Below are positions 31,975 to 45,600 of a stretch of 64,000 bases of DNA, one piece after another (position 1 is the stretch's first letter; the number at the start of each line of letters is the position of its first letter). The position numbers and the translations under genes were made by a program. A model generated the notes under the pieces. It ran no database searches, was not told where the DNA came from, and saw only the letters and a list, made by a program, of their open reading frames with translations. The stretch is from Henricia sp. BOLD:AAB3569 (lineage: Eukaryota; Echinodermata; Asteroidea; Spinulosida; Echinasteridae), in assembly GCA_037783545.1 (NCBI GenBank), contig JBBELK010000093.1, positions 1,364,001 to 1,428,000 of the forward strand, written 5' to 3'.

Positions 31975-33405
31975 TGAGACAAAAGTGAAATGTTGGCGAG
32001 CCATGCACATTCCATAGCCAGTGATCCCCATTGCATACAGTAGCACGTCTCTGGAAGAGGCTAATTCAGAGGCTAATTTTAGGTAAAGCAAAAGATGTAT
32101 GCGTGACTTGGTGAATGGCAAACTTCAGGGTCAATTTAACCCAGGTTATTTGCAGCTTCCCTCATAAAAAAATATTACCTGGATTGGAAATTGGTTGTGC
32201 GAATGGCTTACAAAATATTGTTGCTCAATGGAGTAATTTATTCATGAATAATGAGATGCTGAAACAGTTGAAGACAAAAAGAAACATGAACAAGATGCAA
32301 TGCTTTACCACTGGGATTGGTAGCTGTCCACTGCAGTCTCCGCAACTTTAGCAACAACAAAGTTAGAGGGAACAAAAGGGGCAGATACAACAAGGTTCTA
32401 ACTTGTAAGATATATATAGTACACGCTTGTGCGATGAAGGTACATAATATGCAATGACATGTGCAAGTTTAAAGATAGTATACATGATTGGTAAACTGTT
32501 ACAAATAGTTTTATCGCCCTGTGTGATTGAAGATATGCATGATTGAAACCATCCTGAGCAAAAACCAGCTCCGTACTTCGTCTAACTTTTGAGAAAACAG
32601 TCATAAAAGGGTTTGCAGTCGTTTCGCCCCAAAACCACTTCGCCCTGAACCATTTCGCCCTGAAAACACTTAACTTCTGCAAGAGTACTCGGCCTCCGAT
32701 ACTTTCCATGTTATTAGGAACGTGTGCGTGGCACAGGCATGCACCTTTTCGTGGATGTTTAGTGCTGTTCTGTGCCAATAGCTGGGTCGTCATCTGCACA
32801 ATATGTAGTACCGTCAATGTACACGCACAGTATGTTGAATGTTTTCCCGTGAAAATGGAATCGACTCCAAATGGAATCACAATTATTTTTTGAAGCGGAG
32901 TCGACTCCGAAAATGTTGGGGTCGCCCAAGCATGCAAAACATATCCCCCACCACATCTTGTCCCCCAACCTCAAGAACCCCCTAGGGCTGAGTGTTTGAT
33001 CGAATATCGAATATTCGCTTTATAGCCTGATTTAGTCATGATTTATTAGGTGTAAATTCCCAAATTGGCATACCATGGAGTAAATTTTAATGCAGTACGA
33101 TCTATCAAGAAATGCAAAAATAATTGGCACAGCCCTATTGGCGCCACCATGCACATCCCTCTAGCCCCTCTCATCACACTTCCATCCCCCTCCTCCGTCT
33201 TCTCATCCTCCACCCCCCGTCTTCCCATCCTCCATCATCCCATCAAATCAGGCCACGTACCTGTTTATCCTACCCTGTTTCCCAACCCCGCCATTTCTCC
33301 TCTCCCCCGGCCCCCATCCCCCCGTGCCCCCAATCCATCACCCCATTAACAAAATGTAACGCATACAGCCGCACAGATAGACAAACAGACAGACGAACAT
33401 TTGTA

Positions 33406-33647
33406 TTACACAGACTTATGTAAAGCAGAAACGGGATGTTTCTTACCATTCCTATCCCGTTCAGACATGGCTCCTTGTATAGGATTGTATGAGGACCCAG
33501 CTGATGAGCTGTCCTCGCAGCAAGGACTCCATGGTTTATTGAAGAGGTTTATAACCTCCTCCAAGGGACGGCCTTTTGTCTCTGGAAGCAGCCAGTAGAT
33601 GAGCAGCACGCCAACAAGTGAGATCCCAGCGTACATGAAAAATGTAC
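33406..33647 (-). CDS. SLC2A13: SLC2A13 terminal coding exon 9
   Basis: 242 nt with '[20 protein letters not shown]', '[11 protein letters not shown]' and a hydrophilic tail ending 'SALHKSV' at TAA (33406-33408). Acceptor 'aaccgcag'. Confidence 0.94.
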
Positions 33648-36600
33648 CTGCGGTTGATAAATTTGCATTCCAATAAAACAAAGTGGAATTTTTGGTCTTA
33701 TTTTGTCTTTTTTTATGAGTTTCTGACCCGTTGCTACGAGTTGCTACAAGTTGTCTACGATTTACACAAATCATCCTCAATTGTTTCACGAATTGTCCCG
33801 AGTTTTCTGAATTTGCAACTCTTGAAGCACGTGCCAAATCTCATCTGAGATTTTTCCGTGTGTGAGAGTAAGTGTATTCACATATTAACAGTTGTCGATA
33901 TTGTCTGGCAATGATGTAGCCCCATGTTGTGTTCAAACTAAAAGTGAGAAGCATCATACAGCATGTGCAAATGACTTTACATGTTTCGGAGCTCACTTCT
34001 GCTGTTTTTTTCCCTGAAATATATAGGGCTATCAAAGTAAATAAGGAGGGATTTTAGATACTTATATCTTAAAGACTATTTAACCAAGAAAAGTTAAACT
34101 GTTATTTGGTCATTCTATAAATTTGGGGTCCAATTTTTCTGTCCCCCGTACGCGTTACATCCGACATCTTGTAAAATGTTGTAGTTTGTAAATTCAGGAC
34201 ACATTCTTTAAATGCCTTCTATCTCAAAGAGTGATTACATAAAGTACAATTCACAAAAATATGTTTTAAAGGCATTTTTAATGATACTTGTATGGCAAAT
34301 AGCACATGTCAGGTGTAACGGGGAGAGGAAAATGTCACACTTTGGACCCCCATTTTATAGAATGACCCATTTGGAAGCTGACATTCTTATCTTTCCCAAT
34401 AAATTTTTGTTATTAAACATTGTCATGAACAGAGTCGACATAAAAATCTAAAACTCCCTATTGCCACATGTGTTTGAACTCACCCTGTCTTGTGATTGTC
34501 TCAGCCAGGCTAAGGAATGTCATTGATATTAGTAGATTGAAGAGCCAGTTAGTAGTAGCGGACAGGGCATTACCGGTGCTGCGGGCCCATTGGGGGTAGA
34601 TCTCGGAGTTGACAGTCCATGGCATGGGACCCATTCCTGATAAACGGACCCCAAAAAACATTATCAACCACAGACAATGATCTGTGAATGACATCCAATT
34701 AGCATTTTGTGTGACGTACGTGTGTAACCTTTGTACTATGGCTGGCACCTCAATTTGTTCATAGGAACCAACAGTTTGGTTACTTTATGCCATACTCTCC
34801 TACCGTGATCACGGTATTGATTCTGTACTTCACACGTACACCATATGGCAACAACTGTACAGGAATGCAACAAAGGAGTGTGGGGTCAGAATGAAAAAAC
34901 AACGATGTCAACTTTATTGCACTCAAGCAAGGGGAGTTACAGTTCAGTATTTTGCTTCCACCATACCTAATGCAATGGCACGATTCAGATTGGACAATTT
35001 AAAGAGGAAGAATCCCCCTTGACAAAAATCCAGCATTTAGGCTTTTTTCGATAGTCCAAACATCCCTCTTGCCGACGTGGATTTGTATTATTTTTTAATT
35101 GTCGGTTTTAAGTGGATAAATTGCAAGCAAAAGTGCGCTTTTCGAAAATGATATGCGCGTGATCCCGTGACGCAATCCTGAGAAAGAGAAGTCAACACGA
35201 TTGTTAACTCCATACGTTTACACGCAAAAAACTTGGAAAACCGTCTCTGTTAGATGGTGTTTTTTGAAGAATTTTGTTGGTCCAAAAAGCCAGAGATATG
35301 CCCAGTAGCTGCGTGGTTGTATGTTTTTCCAGACACTATGAAAAAAAGAGAGCAGAAAGATTTTCTTTTCTATTACCAAGAGAGAAAAAAATGAGTCGCT
35401 CATTCTAACTTGTACCGGCCGATGCCCGCAGGGAACCGTTCCATGCTGTACACAGACCGATGTGAATGCCGTTCGTTACGTGACAAAACCACCCGTCGCA
35501 ATGCACCAGTATTTACTTCAAAAGAGCTTTACTGTGAGCCACAATTTTACCGTTTTTTCACAAAACAGGTAATAGTAGATTGTTGTCATAATTACATGAA
35601 GTGTTTTTCACGTTTGTATTTTGAATTACAAGGACAAAACAGGCATGATAAACATTCACTTCGTGTATTTTCCATTCAATACTGCACAGACCGTTTTGTA
35701 TATTTCTCAGGATGACGTCAAAACCCTGTTGATAAACAAACCAAGTGACCTCGAGCGTTTCAGAATTTTGGGTGAAGAGGGTCGGAACTGCTAGCGTTTT
35801 AAGCAAAAGCCCGTCGATTTTTTGTGAAAACAAGTTGTGATGGTGTTGTAGACACATACACCTCCATGATAAACAGAAAAACTAAAAAAATTTGGAAGGG
35901 GGGATTCTAGCTGTTTAACCATTTTGATTTGGATGTTTTTGACAAGACATTGATAAATTCAAACTCACTTAAAAATTTCCTAATTGTCTACACACAAATT
36001 GCCCAAATCAAAAGTTGCATTGTTCTTTGGTGTTTTTCATTATGACCCCACACTCCTTTGTTGCATTCCTGTTCAGTGAAGCTTGCAATCATGATCTCTC
36101 TTGAGCTCTATTCCTTTGAGGGATATGTTCAGCTAAAATTTGATATTTATTTTCCTACAATAAATCCAATTTAATAATAAATATCTATAAATGTCTTACT
36201 GGTGACAGAACTTTTTTGGTCGAGTATACATATATTTGTACCTTCTAAAAAAATCATATCACGTGGAATCATTGCATTGGACAGTTTTATCTTCCATTTG
36301 ACAAATTTTTGTTTCTCCGTGAAATGGTCGATTAAAATGTTGGAAAATCCTGTATATTGGGCTCTAGAACAAACCTGGTGCAAAGAACATCAAATACACG
36401 ATGAGGCCAATGAACGCCATGATGGCATACTGTGTTGGGCAGTATTCAACCGACCACTCCAGCCCCTGATCATTGTCGTCCACGAAGCCTGTTCCCACCG
36501 AACACCGACCCACAGCAGAATAATGCGTGTCTGTTTCATTGACGGGCAGGCAAGATCCGTTCACAACAGAGTCTTTGCTGGACATCTCAAAACAGAAGCC

Positions 36601-39600
36601 GCATTTTTCTTGCAAGATGCAGCGCTCGCAACCACTGCAGAAAAGAAAGAAAGTATTAGAAGACTGAAAAACAGTGTTATATCCTGTTTAAAAAACATCA
36701 AAAAAAGAATTGGATTTCAATCAGTCTTTCTTTATTTATTTAAGCTGCTACAACAGTTCAAACATTCAATTGGAGTTTGAATTTAACTAGTTGATGCTAT
36801 TTTTGGAGGCAAATGTGATTGGCCAAACGTTAAGACCAGGTCAAGCACCACAAATACTGACTCTTGAGAGTCATTTGTACATTAAATTGTGTGAATCTTC
36901 TCACCAAAAGATCACACTTTGCAACACTCCGAGTCAACTGCCCCCGTGACTATACATTGCTAGAACGTGTTTACACATCCACCGGCGTCAAGTGGTCAAG
37001 CTAAAAATACTTTGCAATAGAAAACCTCGCCTTAGGCCCGCCGCACACGTGAGGTCGTTTGCTGAGCAAACAGTCATTCGTGGCCGTTTGCTCAGCACTT
37101 GGCTCACGTGTGCGGTGAAATTTTGCTGCGTTTTTTGCCTCGCGAGGCTGTGAGCCAAAAATCTAACGTGTTTGATTTCTTTTGCCTCGCGTGGCCAAAA
37201 TCTCACCGTGTGCGGGGGTGCTGAGCCAAGTGCTTTGCTAAAATAAATGTAGCTGGCCAATTAAAAACCATCCCCTATTCACGCGCGTGATCCAAAAACA
37301 GCGCGCGCCTGCGAACCCTGCCAAGGTCACCACACTTTAGCAAAAGTTTGGTGACCTTAGCGGTGCCCGCGCGCACTGTATTCATATCACGTGAATAGGG
37401 GATGGTTTTTAAGTGAGATTTTGGCCACGCGAGGTAAAATAAATCAAACACGTTTTTGTCTCATGGCCTCGCGAGGCAAAAAATGCAGCAAAATAGTCAC
37501 CGCACACGTGAGCCAAGTGCCGAGCAAACGGCCACGAATGACCGTTTACTTAGCAAACGACCTCACGTGTGCGGCGGGCTTTAGAAGCCAAGCCATTTCA
37601 TTGGAATACAAAGCACCGGGTTTCTGTTTGGGAAATTCAAAATACAGGTGCCACCGAGGAATGGGACTCAAAAAAGCTATTTTCATTGTGCATCTGTCAA
37701 GTCAAGTCAAATGTCCTGAGAGTCCCAAATGTGCAAATGAGTCAAGTCAAGTCAAGTCATTTGAGGTTTGAGTCTCAAGTCAAGTCAAGTCATTTGAGGT
37801 TCGAGTCTCAAGTCGGTGAAAATCGTGACTCGACTCGAGTCAGAGTCATTAAAACCCTGCTTGGTGGTGCTCTGTACACGTCTTGTGAAATACCAAAAAA
37901 AGACCTAAAACATAATGACGCCACAGTTTGTTTACATGCGCACAATTCTACATAGGGGTCTCTGGGTCCCAGACAGCACAGGGCCATACAGTAAAACACG
38001 CATGTAAACATTAACTGTGACGTCAATATGTTTCAGGCCTATTGCAATTTGAACTTCCTCTATACTCAACCTGAAATTGTTGCAGAATCCTGCTTGGGGG
38101 TTGGTGATTGTCGCAGGTGGAGAATTTATGGCCATCAGTAAAAAACTAACTCCAAGGAAGACATGGCTGAAAGTCACACCTGACAGACTTCCTATTACAA
38201 GCTTTCTCCTGCCAACTCTGTCCACTAAATACACACCGATAATGGTGAAGGAAAAATTGACGAATGCTACCACAGAGGCCAACCATATAACTGTGGAATC
38301 GTCTTTGACACCCGACATCCGAATTATTGTTGCACTGTAATACCTGCAGTTGGAAAAAGAGAGAAATATGTTTGCATTTATGATCTGTGCAGTGCTTTGC
38401 CATAAGGTTTTAGCCGTGGAATGCAAGGTCTCGTCAGCTATTCCCTTGCTTTTCTGAAGATGGTTCAATGCATGCAGCCGCACACTTCAACCTCCAGCTT
38501 TTTTATTAAGACGGTTTGAAAAAAAGATTTATATAAAACAAATGCTCATCTGCTGTCTCACAATATGGTCTGCAGCGTAGGGACTGCGACATTTCAACCC
38601 CAATTTGCAAGTCTTTTTCAGGTGATGCGCCTGACGAAGACTTGAAGATTGCAGTCCTTAAGCTGGCCACATCGTGAGACAACAGATGAGTATTTGTTTG
38701 TTCTTATTACCACAATGAATAACCTATTTCATTTTATTTAACATTTTTATCACATGCAGGTCATGAATTTTTGAATTTTGAAAGTCTAATTAGATATTTA
38801 AGCCACCTTTCCTAAGGTCCGTTTTTCATCCGAATCCACTCCACAGATCGATACAGACGGACGAGCGCAGCGCAAACGCAACGCACGCAAGACGAATAAA
38901 AAACAGACCTAAGGAAAGGCGGCTTTAGTTTTAAGCTAACTTGAGTCTCTAAATTCATGACAAATTGAGCAAAATCACGATGTCACAGACTCTCGCCCAA
39001 AGTTTCCAATGGTTTGTGCACAAACATTTCCTCTGTTTTCTTCATTTTTTGCGACCCTTGCCTGAACACCACAAGTTCCAAGTTTCAGTCAGGAAAAAAA
39101 TGAGATTAGAAACTGCAGCAGTTTGCCACACTTCTAGATTGATATCTAATGTTTTTCCTTTGCTTTTTATGTACTGGCAGGTTCCTAAAGTGACAAAAAA
39201 GGCACCCTTCTTTGATTTCAAACCATGATTAACACGTGTTTTGCTAGTGCAAAATGAAATGGAGAGAAACACAAGGATGAAATGGAGAGAAAATTAGTAT
39301 AAATAAAAAACTGTGAAAAGTGTTTAAGAACTACACTGAGCAAAAATATAAACGCCCCATGTAAATTATTTATGTTAACATGAAATTTAATATATTTTGC
39401 AACCCCTAAGGCTAATAAAAGTTTCAAAGGGTCACATGGGCCGTTTATAATTTTGTTCAGTGTACATTCAAAATGAAAATCTCCAGACCCAGTTTTGCTG
39501 TTAAACTGGTATATACCCATTATTTCATGTATTCAAAATTTACTTTGATTTAATCACTGCAGAAACATAAAACATGAGGGAGTAACCAATAATTCAATAT

Positions 39601-42600
39601 TAAAGAAGGACTGGCAACTCACATGACCGTGTTTATACCAGCTAACTGCTGAAACATTTGAAGACCACAGCCCACAATCACAGCCTTTAGAACTGCTGGG
39701 GTCCTTAAAATTCGCAGGATAACCCATTTACCACCTGATAACAAAAGATGAGCAATGACAAAATACAGAAAAGATTAGACAATGCAAGAAATGACTTTAC
39801 ACAAATCTTCCAACCAAGTGCTGTTGATGACAAGTCGAATTGTATGCATTTTGATGTAAAATTGGGTCTACACTACAGGGATTTGTGACGGAAACGTTGA
39901 GCCAAACGGAAACAGCAGCAGCATCACGAAGTACAAAAGTCTAAATTTTTGCTATTTGCCACAGGGTGTTTTAAAAAAAAAAGGAAACCGAGATTAATTT
40001 GTTAATTTCATGGAAATGGCTAAATATTTTGGAAATTGGCAACCACCATCTATTAGCTAATGATGTCCTCTTTCTTATGACACCACGAAATCCAATTTAC
40101 GGTCACACATGACTGAGCACGGAGCAGTGTAATCAACCATGTCAGAACTGGTCTTGCACCAAAAAGATCTTTTCATAATGAACCATGTCTGCCCAGTGCA
40201 GGGCTTTTGTTGGGCCTCCACAGATTTGCGTGGATTTCCTCAGGGAATTGTATTGTCGCTTCGCAGAGTGGAAATTCCCTGAGATCTCAGGATGTGTGCG
40301 GAGAGGTATTGTTACGTCATTTTGCTTGCGGGCTATTTCAAAACATTTCAAATGCTATATACATGTACGGGCTTTAACCTGACACAGTTATCTGTTCCTG
40401 TTGTTGCTCCACCACACTTCGACTTATACTCTCCATTTCCTTGTCGATTTCAGGGCTGCCAGCCCCATAGATCATTGACAGTACACTCTTGGCCTTCTCC
40501 TGCTGTTTGTGGAGGATGAGCCAGCGAGGGCTCTCTGGTAGGAAGATGAACCCAATGAGCTGTATGGCTGATGGGAGTCCTCCTAGACCCAACATTAACC
40601 TGGGAAGGACAAAAGCACACAGTGAACTCATAAATTTGACATCATAATTCTGGTCCTACATTTAACCCTTTAGTCACTGTACCGGTACATGCCGCCTTAA
40701 GCCACCCTGCCCATTTAAATAGAGTTTAATTGCGCACATGCAGTTGACCTTATAGGTGATCTGTTACTTTTTGGCAGTGTTGTAGTCGAGTCACCAAAAT
40801 GGAGTCAGAGTCCGAATCTCGAGTCACTAGCCTCGAGTCAATTAGCCTCGAGTCAATTAGCCTCGAGTCTCGAGTGATTAGCCTCGAGTCAGAGTCACAA
40901 GTCGATTTCCTCGAGTCCGAGTCACGAGTCACTTGTTTGCCAAATTAATAAAACTGAATCTGCTATAGTTTCGTTCACACAATGTGAAATGATGACGTGC
41001 TCGTACGCTTATTGCCGGCCTGGTGGGGCAGTGTACATAATCAAGCATCATAGTGTTTTTTCCAGTGAATCCTGCATTAAGCGCGCGAATTATCTTTTTT
41101 AAAATTATTTTTGAAATATGTGACTCGTGAGTTACGAGTCCGAGTCATTTTCCAATGTGACTCAAGTAGAGTCCAAGTCACGAAAATTGAGACTTGCGTC
41201 AGACTCGAGTCGGAGTCCTGGAATTGAGTACTACAACACTGCTTTTTGGTAACAGCCCGAATGAAACGTAACACAACCAAACATGGAAAAAGCACATTCT
41301 CTCAGAGCCTAAGTACAATTATAAATATGCGAAGACGCCATGAATCACTGCTTCCTATGAATTAAAATTAGTTAGTTATTAGTTCCAAAGATTGTGGGTT
41401 TGATTCCCGGTCCGGTTCATCCATGGTGTATGTGCCCTTGAGCAAGGTACTTGCAGCTGATCCGTAATCCAATAAATTTAAAAAAAACATACAGTGCCTT
41501 ACAGTGATAACAAAATGTACTGATAAAGGCAAGTAGCCCTGAGCCAAATTACTGACCTCCATCCCCAATTCCAGTACGAAAAAGCTCCATCGATAATGCT
41601 TGCAGTGAACTGACCAAACGTTAGAAACAGGTTGTTGATGGTAACTAGACGCCCCCTTAAGTGAGCTGGAGCAGTCTCAGCAATGTACATGGGCACCGTC
41701 ATGGAGGCAAAACCTGGTAATGCAAACACAACAATACACCCTTTGCATCAGTGCCCATGACAGGGGGCAGGTTTTTACTTTTAAATAATATGCCGTGTAG
41801 TGACAATGTGACTGCCCCCTGTCATGGCCACCTGTGCAAAGTGTCTATAGCTCAAATTAGACAATTAACAGTAATCATTCAAGCCGTCTTTTGATTGAGT
41901 GACTTTCCAATTGGATTGTTTTGTTAAACTATCATGGTTGTGCAGAAATACAAAATTTTGTGCAGTTTTAACTCATTTTTCTGTCCAGTGAATCCATTGC
42001 GAACCCAGAGCGTTTTGGACAAAAAACACCATGGTCCATGGAAACACCATGATGAACACCATTGGAACCCCAAGGGAAATCGCCTTGTAAGGAAACTTAC
42101 TGCGACCATTATGTGAAACTTTTCGCTGAACCGCGTTGATTTTATACAGGGCTGTTTTTTAGTTTAGTAGTAACAGTTTTGCCTTGTAAAGATTGCACAG
42201 CCCAGCAATAAACAATAATAATGGACTTGCACAGCTAACGTTTACAGTGAAGTTGGGAATTGTCCATAAAGTATGTACGCAAGAAATCCCAACTTTTTAG
42301 AATCCCCCATGCAGACTTTGTGACGTCATCCATTTACTTGCACAGTTCACACTGGCATGCGCATTGGCTCTTACAATTCTCCCAGAGTGCGAAATGAGAA
42401 AGATATGACACATGATGACGGTATAAAAACCTCAACATCCATTGAGAAATTGAGGGGCTAAAAATGTTATACGAAGACACTCCTTTAAATGACCGCTGTA
42501 CTGTGTTTGCTGCCCTTATGTGTAACATGTTCCAAAGACACTAATACCCAAGACTAAATACGAATAGTGTGATATTCATTTGAATGATTCTTACCTACTC

Positions 42601-45600
42601 CTAGACCCACGACAATCCTGCCTGAGAGAAGGACCTCTTTACTCTGTGATATAGCCATGATGACAGCGCCCAAGGTAAATACAGTACTTGCAAGCAGGAT
42701 CACGGGTCTCCTACCTAAGGTATCATTCAGTATTCCACCGGCTAAAGAGGCAACTGCTGCTGCTGCTATCGTAACACTCACCTACATTGTATAGATAACA
42801 ATACATGCCTTCACGATTCTCCCATAATGCTCTACATGCAGTGCATGATGGGACGGAATTCTAGTATGCAGCACAGAAGCGCTAAGATCAAGCATGTGGG
42901 TCTTTCTATAAATTAGGTGTCCAAAAGTGTGACATTTGGTGTCCCCCGTTACACCTGATATGTGTTATTTTTCGTACAAAAATCATTAAAATGGCTTTTA
43001 AACCATTTTGTATGAATTGTACTTTATGTACACACTCTTTGAGATGGAAAGTATTTAAAGAATGTGTCCTGAATTTACAAAAACAAGATGTAAAATGTAA
43101 CGGGGGACACGAAAGCTGGACCCCTAATTTATAGAAAGACCCACGTACAGATTGGGGTTTTCACAGCAGAATTGAGCTCTTCCAAACATGTGAAAACAGA
43201 GTGAACATACGAGTAAGACCAATCTATATCTTGGCTTAGTAACCGGAGACGAACCATTTAGGGTGGATTCATTCACACAGAACATTTGTGTGCAACGCGC
43301 GTCACTTGCAGAAACAAGTAGCGTGGAGAGAATTTGGAGTGAAACGTCTTACTGAAAACGAATCAAGTTGGCCGAAAAAAAGATTTTGTAGGCCTAATTC
43401 TGTAAATTTCAATGCGTCATTTCACTCCAAATTCCCTCCATGCCGCTTTTTGTGAAAGCGACACGCATAAACTTTAAGCGCAAAAAAACTCTGCGAATCC
43501 ATCCTTTGGACCACTCCTGAGTTCATGACAATCGGGTGAATATTTTTGTTTTTACATAGAAAACGTTTTAATCCCGAAACAGACGTACAGGTAGAGTAAT
43601 AGTTAATTCTGTCACTCTGGGTAAAACTTGCAGCATACAGGTAAACAAACAATTTGAGGTTTAAAGATTTTGAGGCTGCTTATGAGAGCTCAACTTCTCT
43701 GTGAAAACCCATATGTTTGTGGGTTCTGTGCAGTGTGCTAGAATTCTCTTCCGTACTGGGGGAACCGTAAAGGCACATATTCATACCAACAGTTGAAGAC
43801 AGATTACATGAATGGAGAACTTTTTTAAAACAGCAGCATTATATAAATAAAGAATAATGTAGACATTTGAGCCACATAGATGCAGTAATACTTCACGTGT
43901 TGAATGAATAGTAAAAAAAACTGTCTGCAGACAATTTGTTTAAATTTTGTTTTTTATTTATTTATTTATTTATCTTTTTAATCGTCTACATACAATTTTT
44001 TTTTACCATTCATTTCAACACAAAAACATTTCTTTCAGGTTTTCAGAAGTATTGCTGCAACTGTGTGGTTGAAATTTTTATAAGGCAGTTGATCAACATT
44101 ATTCTTTAGTTATAATGTAATGCTGTTGTTCCCGTTTTTAAAAGTATTCCATATTGTACCAAGGTTGCAAACATAAAATTATTCTGCATTGTGAATCTAT
44201 AGGCCTACACCTACATGTACTGTACGAGTAGGATTCCTACAGAAATTTTAGAGACTCCATCGTGTTGAATAGACTGTAAATAATTTGCCACGTTCAAACA
44301 AAATGCTACATAATTCTAAAGATCTGTGAGGTTTGGGGAATTTTTGTTATTTTGTATGTTTATTTTTTGTACAGGTAGGATTTTTATCGCGACTCCACTG
44401 CTTGTAAATATAATTTGCCAAAACAAAATACTACGTGTGGAAGATAACCAGGTGTTTCAACTGATGAGATTTTGTATTTTTCATTAATTTTTAATTTGAA
44501 GGATTTTGAGAGATTCAAACATGAATGTACATGATTTATACGGGCATTATACGGGTACAGGTATGAATCTCACTTGACATTATGGGACTTATGTGGGATT
44601 TACCGAACATGAGACCTGCATACATAATAATCAGGCATGTACATGCATTTGCAGACCTTAACATTATACAAAATAAGGTAGATCTACAAATGTGGACCAA
44701 TGTCCATGAGTTTGGGAAATCTGGATGCAGTGAAAAGAAACTTGGCTTCACCGGCATTCGAACCGCGGACCTTCTGCTTAACATGCAGACGCCCTACCAA
44801 TTGAGCTACATGTATGAAGCCAACTGGTGGTCTCGAATCACGGTTACAGCGTTCGAATTAGCACTGGTCCGTTCGCCAAATGACAGTTGAAATCGTCTCG
44901 GGCCAGCTGGATTATCTCCCCAAATGGTCCGGCTGTCCAGTTGCAATAAAACAGACCCATGTCCTACTACAGTTTCTTTTGTAAAAACTCCCACAGCCAT
45001 AATACTGCTTTCAATACAAGGGCCGGCCTGGTCCCAATTTATTCTCCTGGAGCAAAATACTGCACTTGCAGTTTTATGTATGCATGTCTCTGGGGTTAAG
45101 GTTGGAGACTTGATGACTAGTTTTTATTTCAAGTTGTAAATCAGTCATATTTCCCAAGTCTTGTCACAAGTCATTTTCTCCAGAGTCAAGTCACAGGTCA
45201 AAAACCAAAAACTTACTTGACCCCAAGCCAACAAGTTAGAGATCAGCTCTGCCCTGGTAGTACTATGGGTTAATTCTGTATAACTTCCCCCAAGAGTACA
45301 CCCACACTTAGAACTGCTATGCAGTTTACCGTCAAGACTCCAGAATAGCTCTAAAATTCACCAGAAAGCTCTAAAATGTACCACACATTTTCAAACTTTT
45401 AATGGGAACCTTATGACTACCAAATTTTCCTAATTTATTTACTCAAATGTGGTTATTGCAAACTTTAAAGGTGGACTGTGTGTAAAAAGAACAACCAGAA
45501 ATTTTAACGGTAACCAGGCAGGCCACTTAAAATGCCGACTGGCCAGGGAAGATTTAAGCCAACTGGCCCTGTTGGCCAGTTGGGAAAAAAGTTAAGGGCA

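Noticed and set aside
31600..32121. Pro/His-rich ORFs of 101 and 173 codons
   Set aside because: They translate the poly-G tract of a MITE. Low complexity and no conserved domain.
35410..35715. ORF considered as a host gene exon
   Set aside because: It lies inside a TTAA-flanked repeat with a second copy at 62026-62958, so it is element sequence rather than a host exon.
36202..36780. 192-codon + strand ORF
   Set aside because: Antisense of SLC2A13 exon 7 (36634-36375) and its flanks. The minus-strand exon has splice sites and family motifs.
44754..44822. Possible functional tRNA-Asn gene (minus strand)
   Set aside because: The acceptor side is interrupted by an 'acatgta' insert and followed by a SINE body that is also present at 51030-51170.
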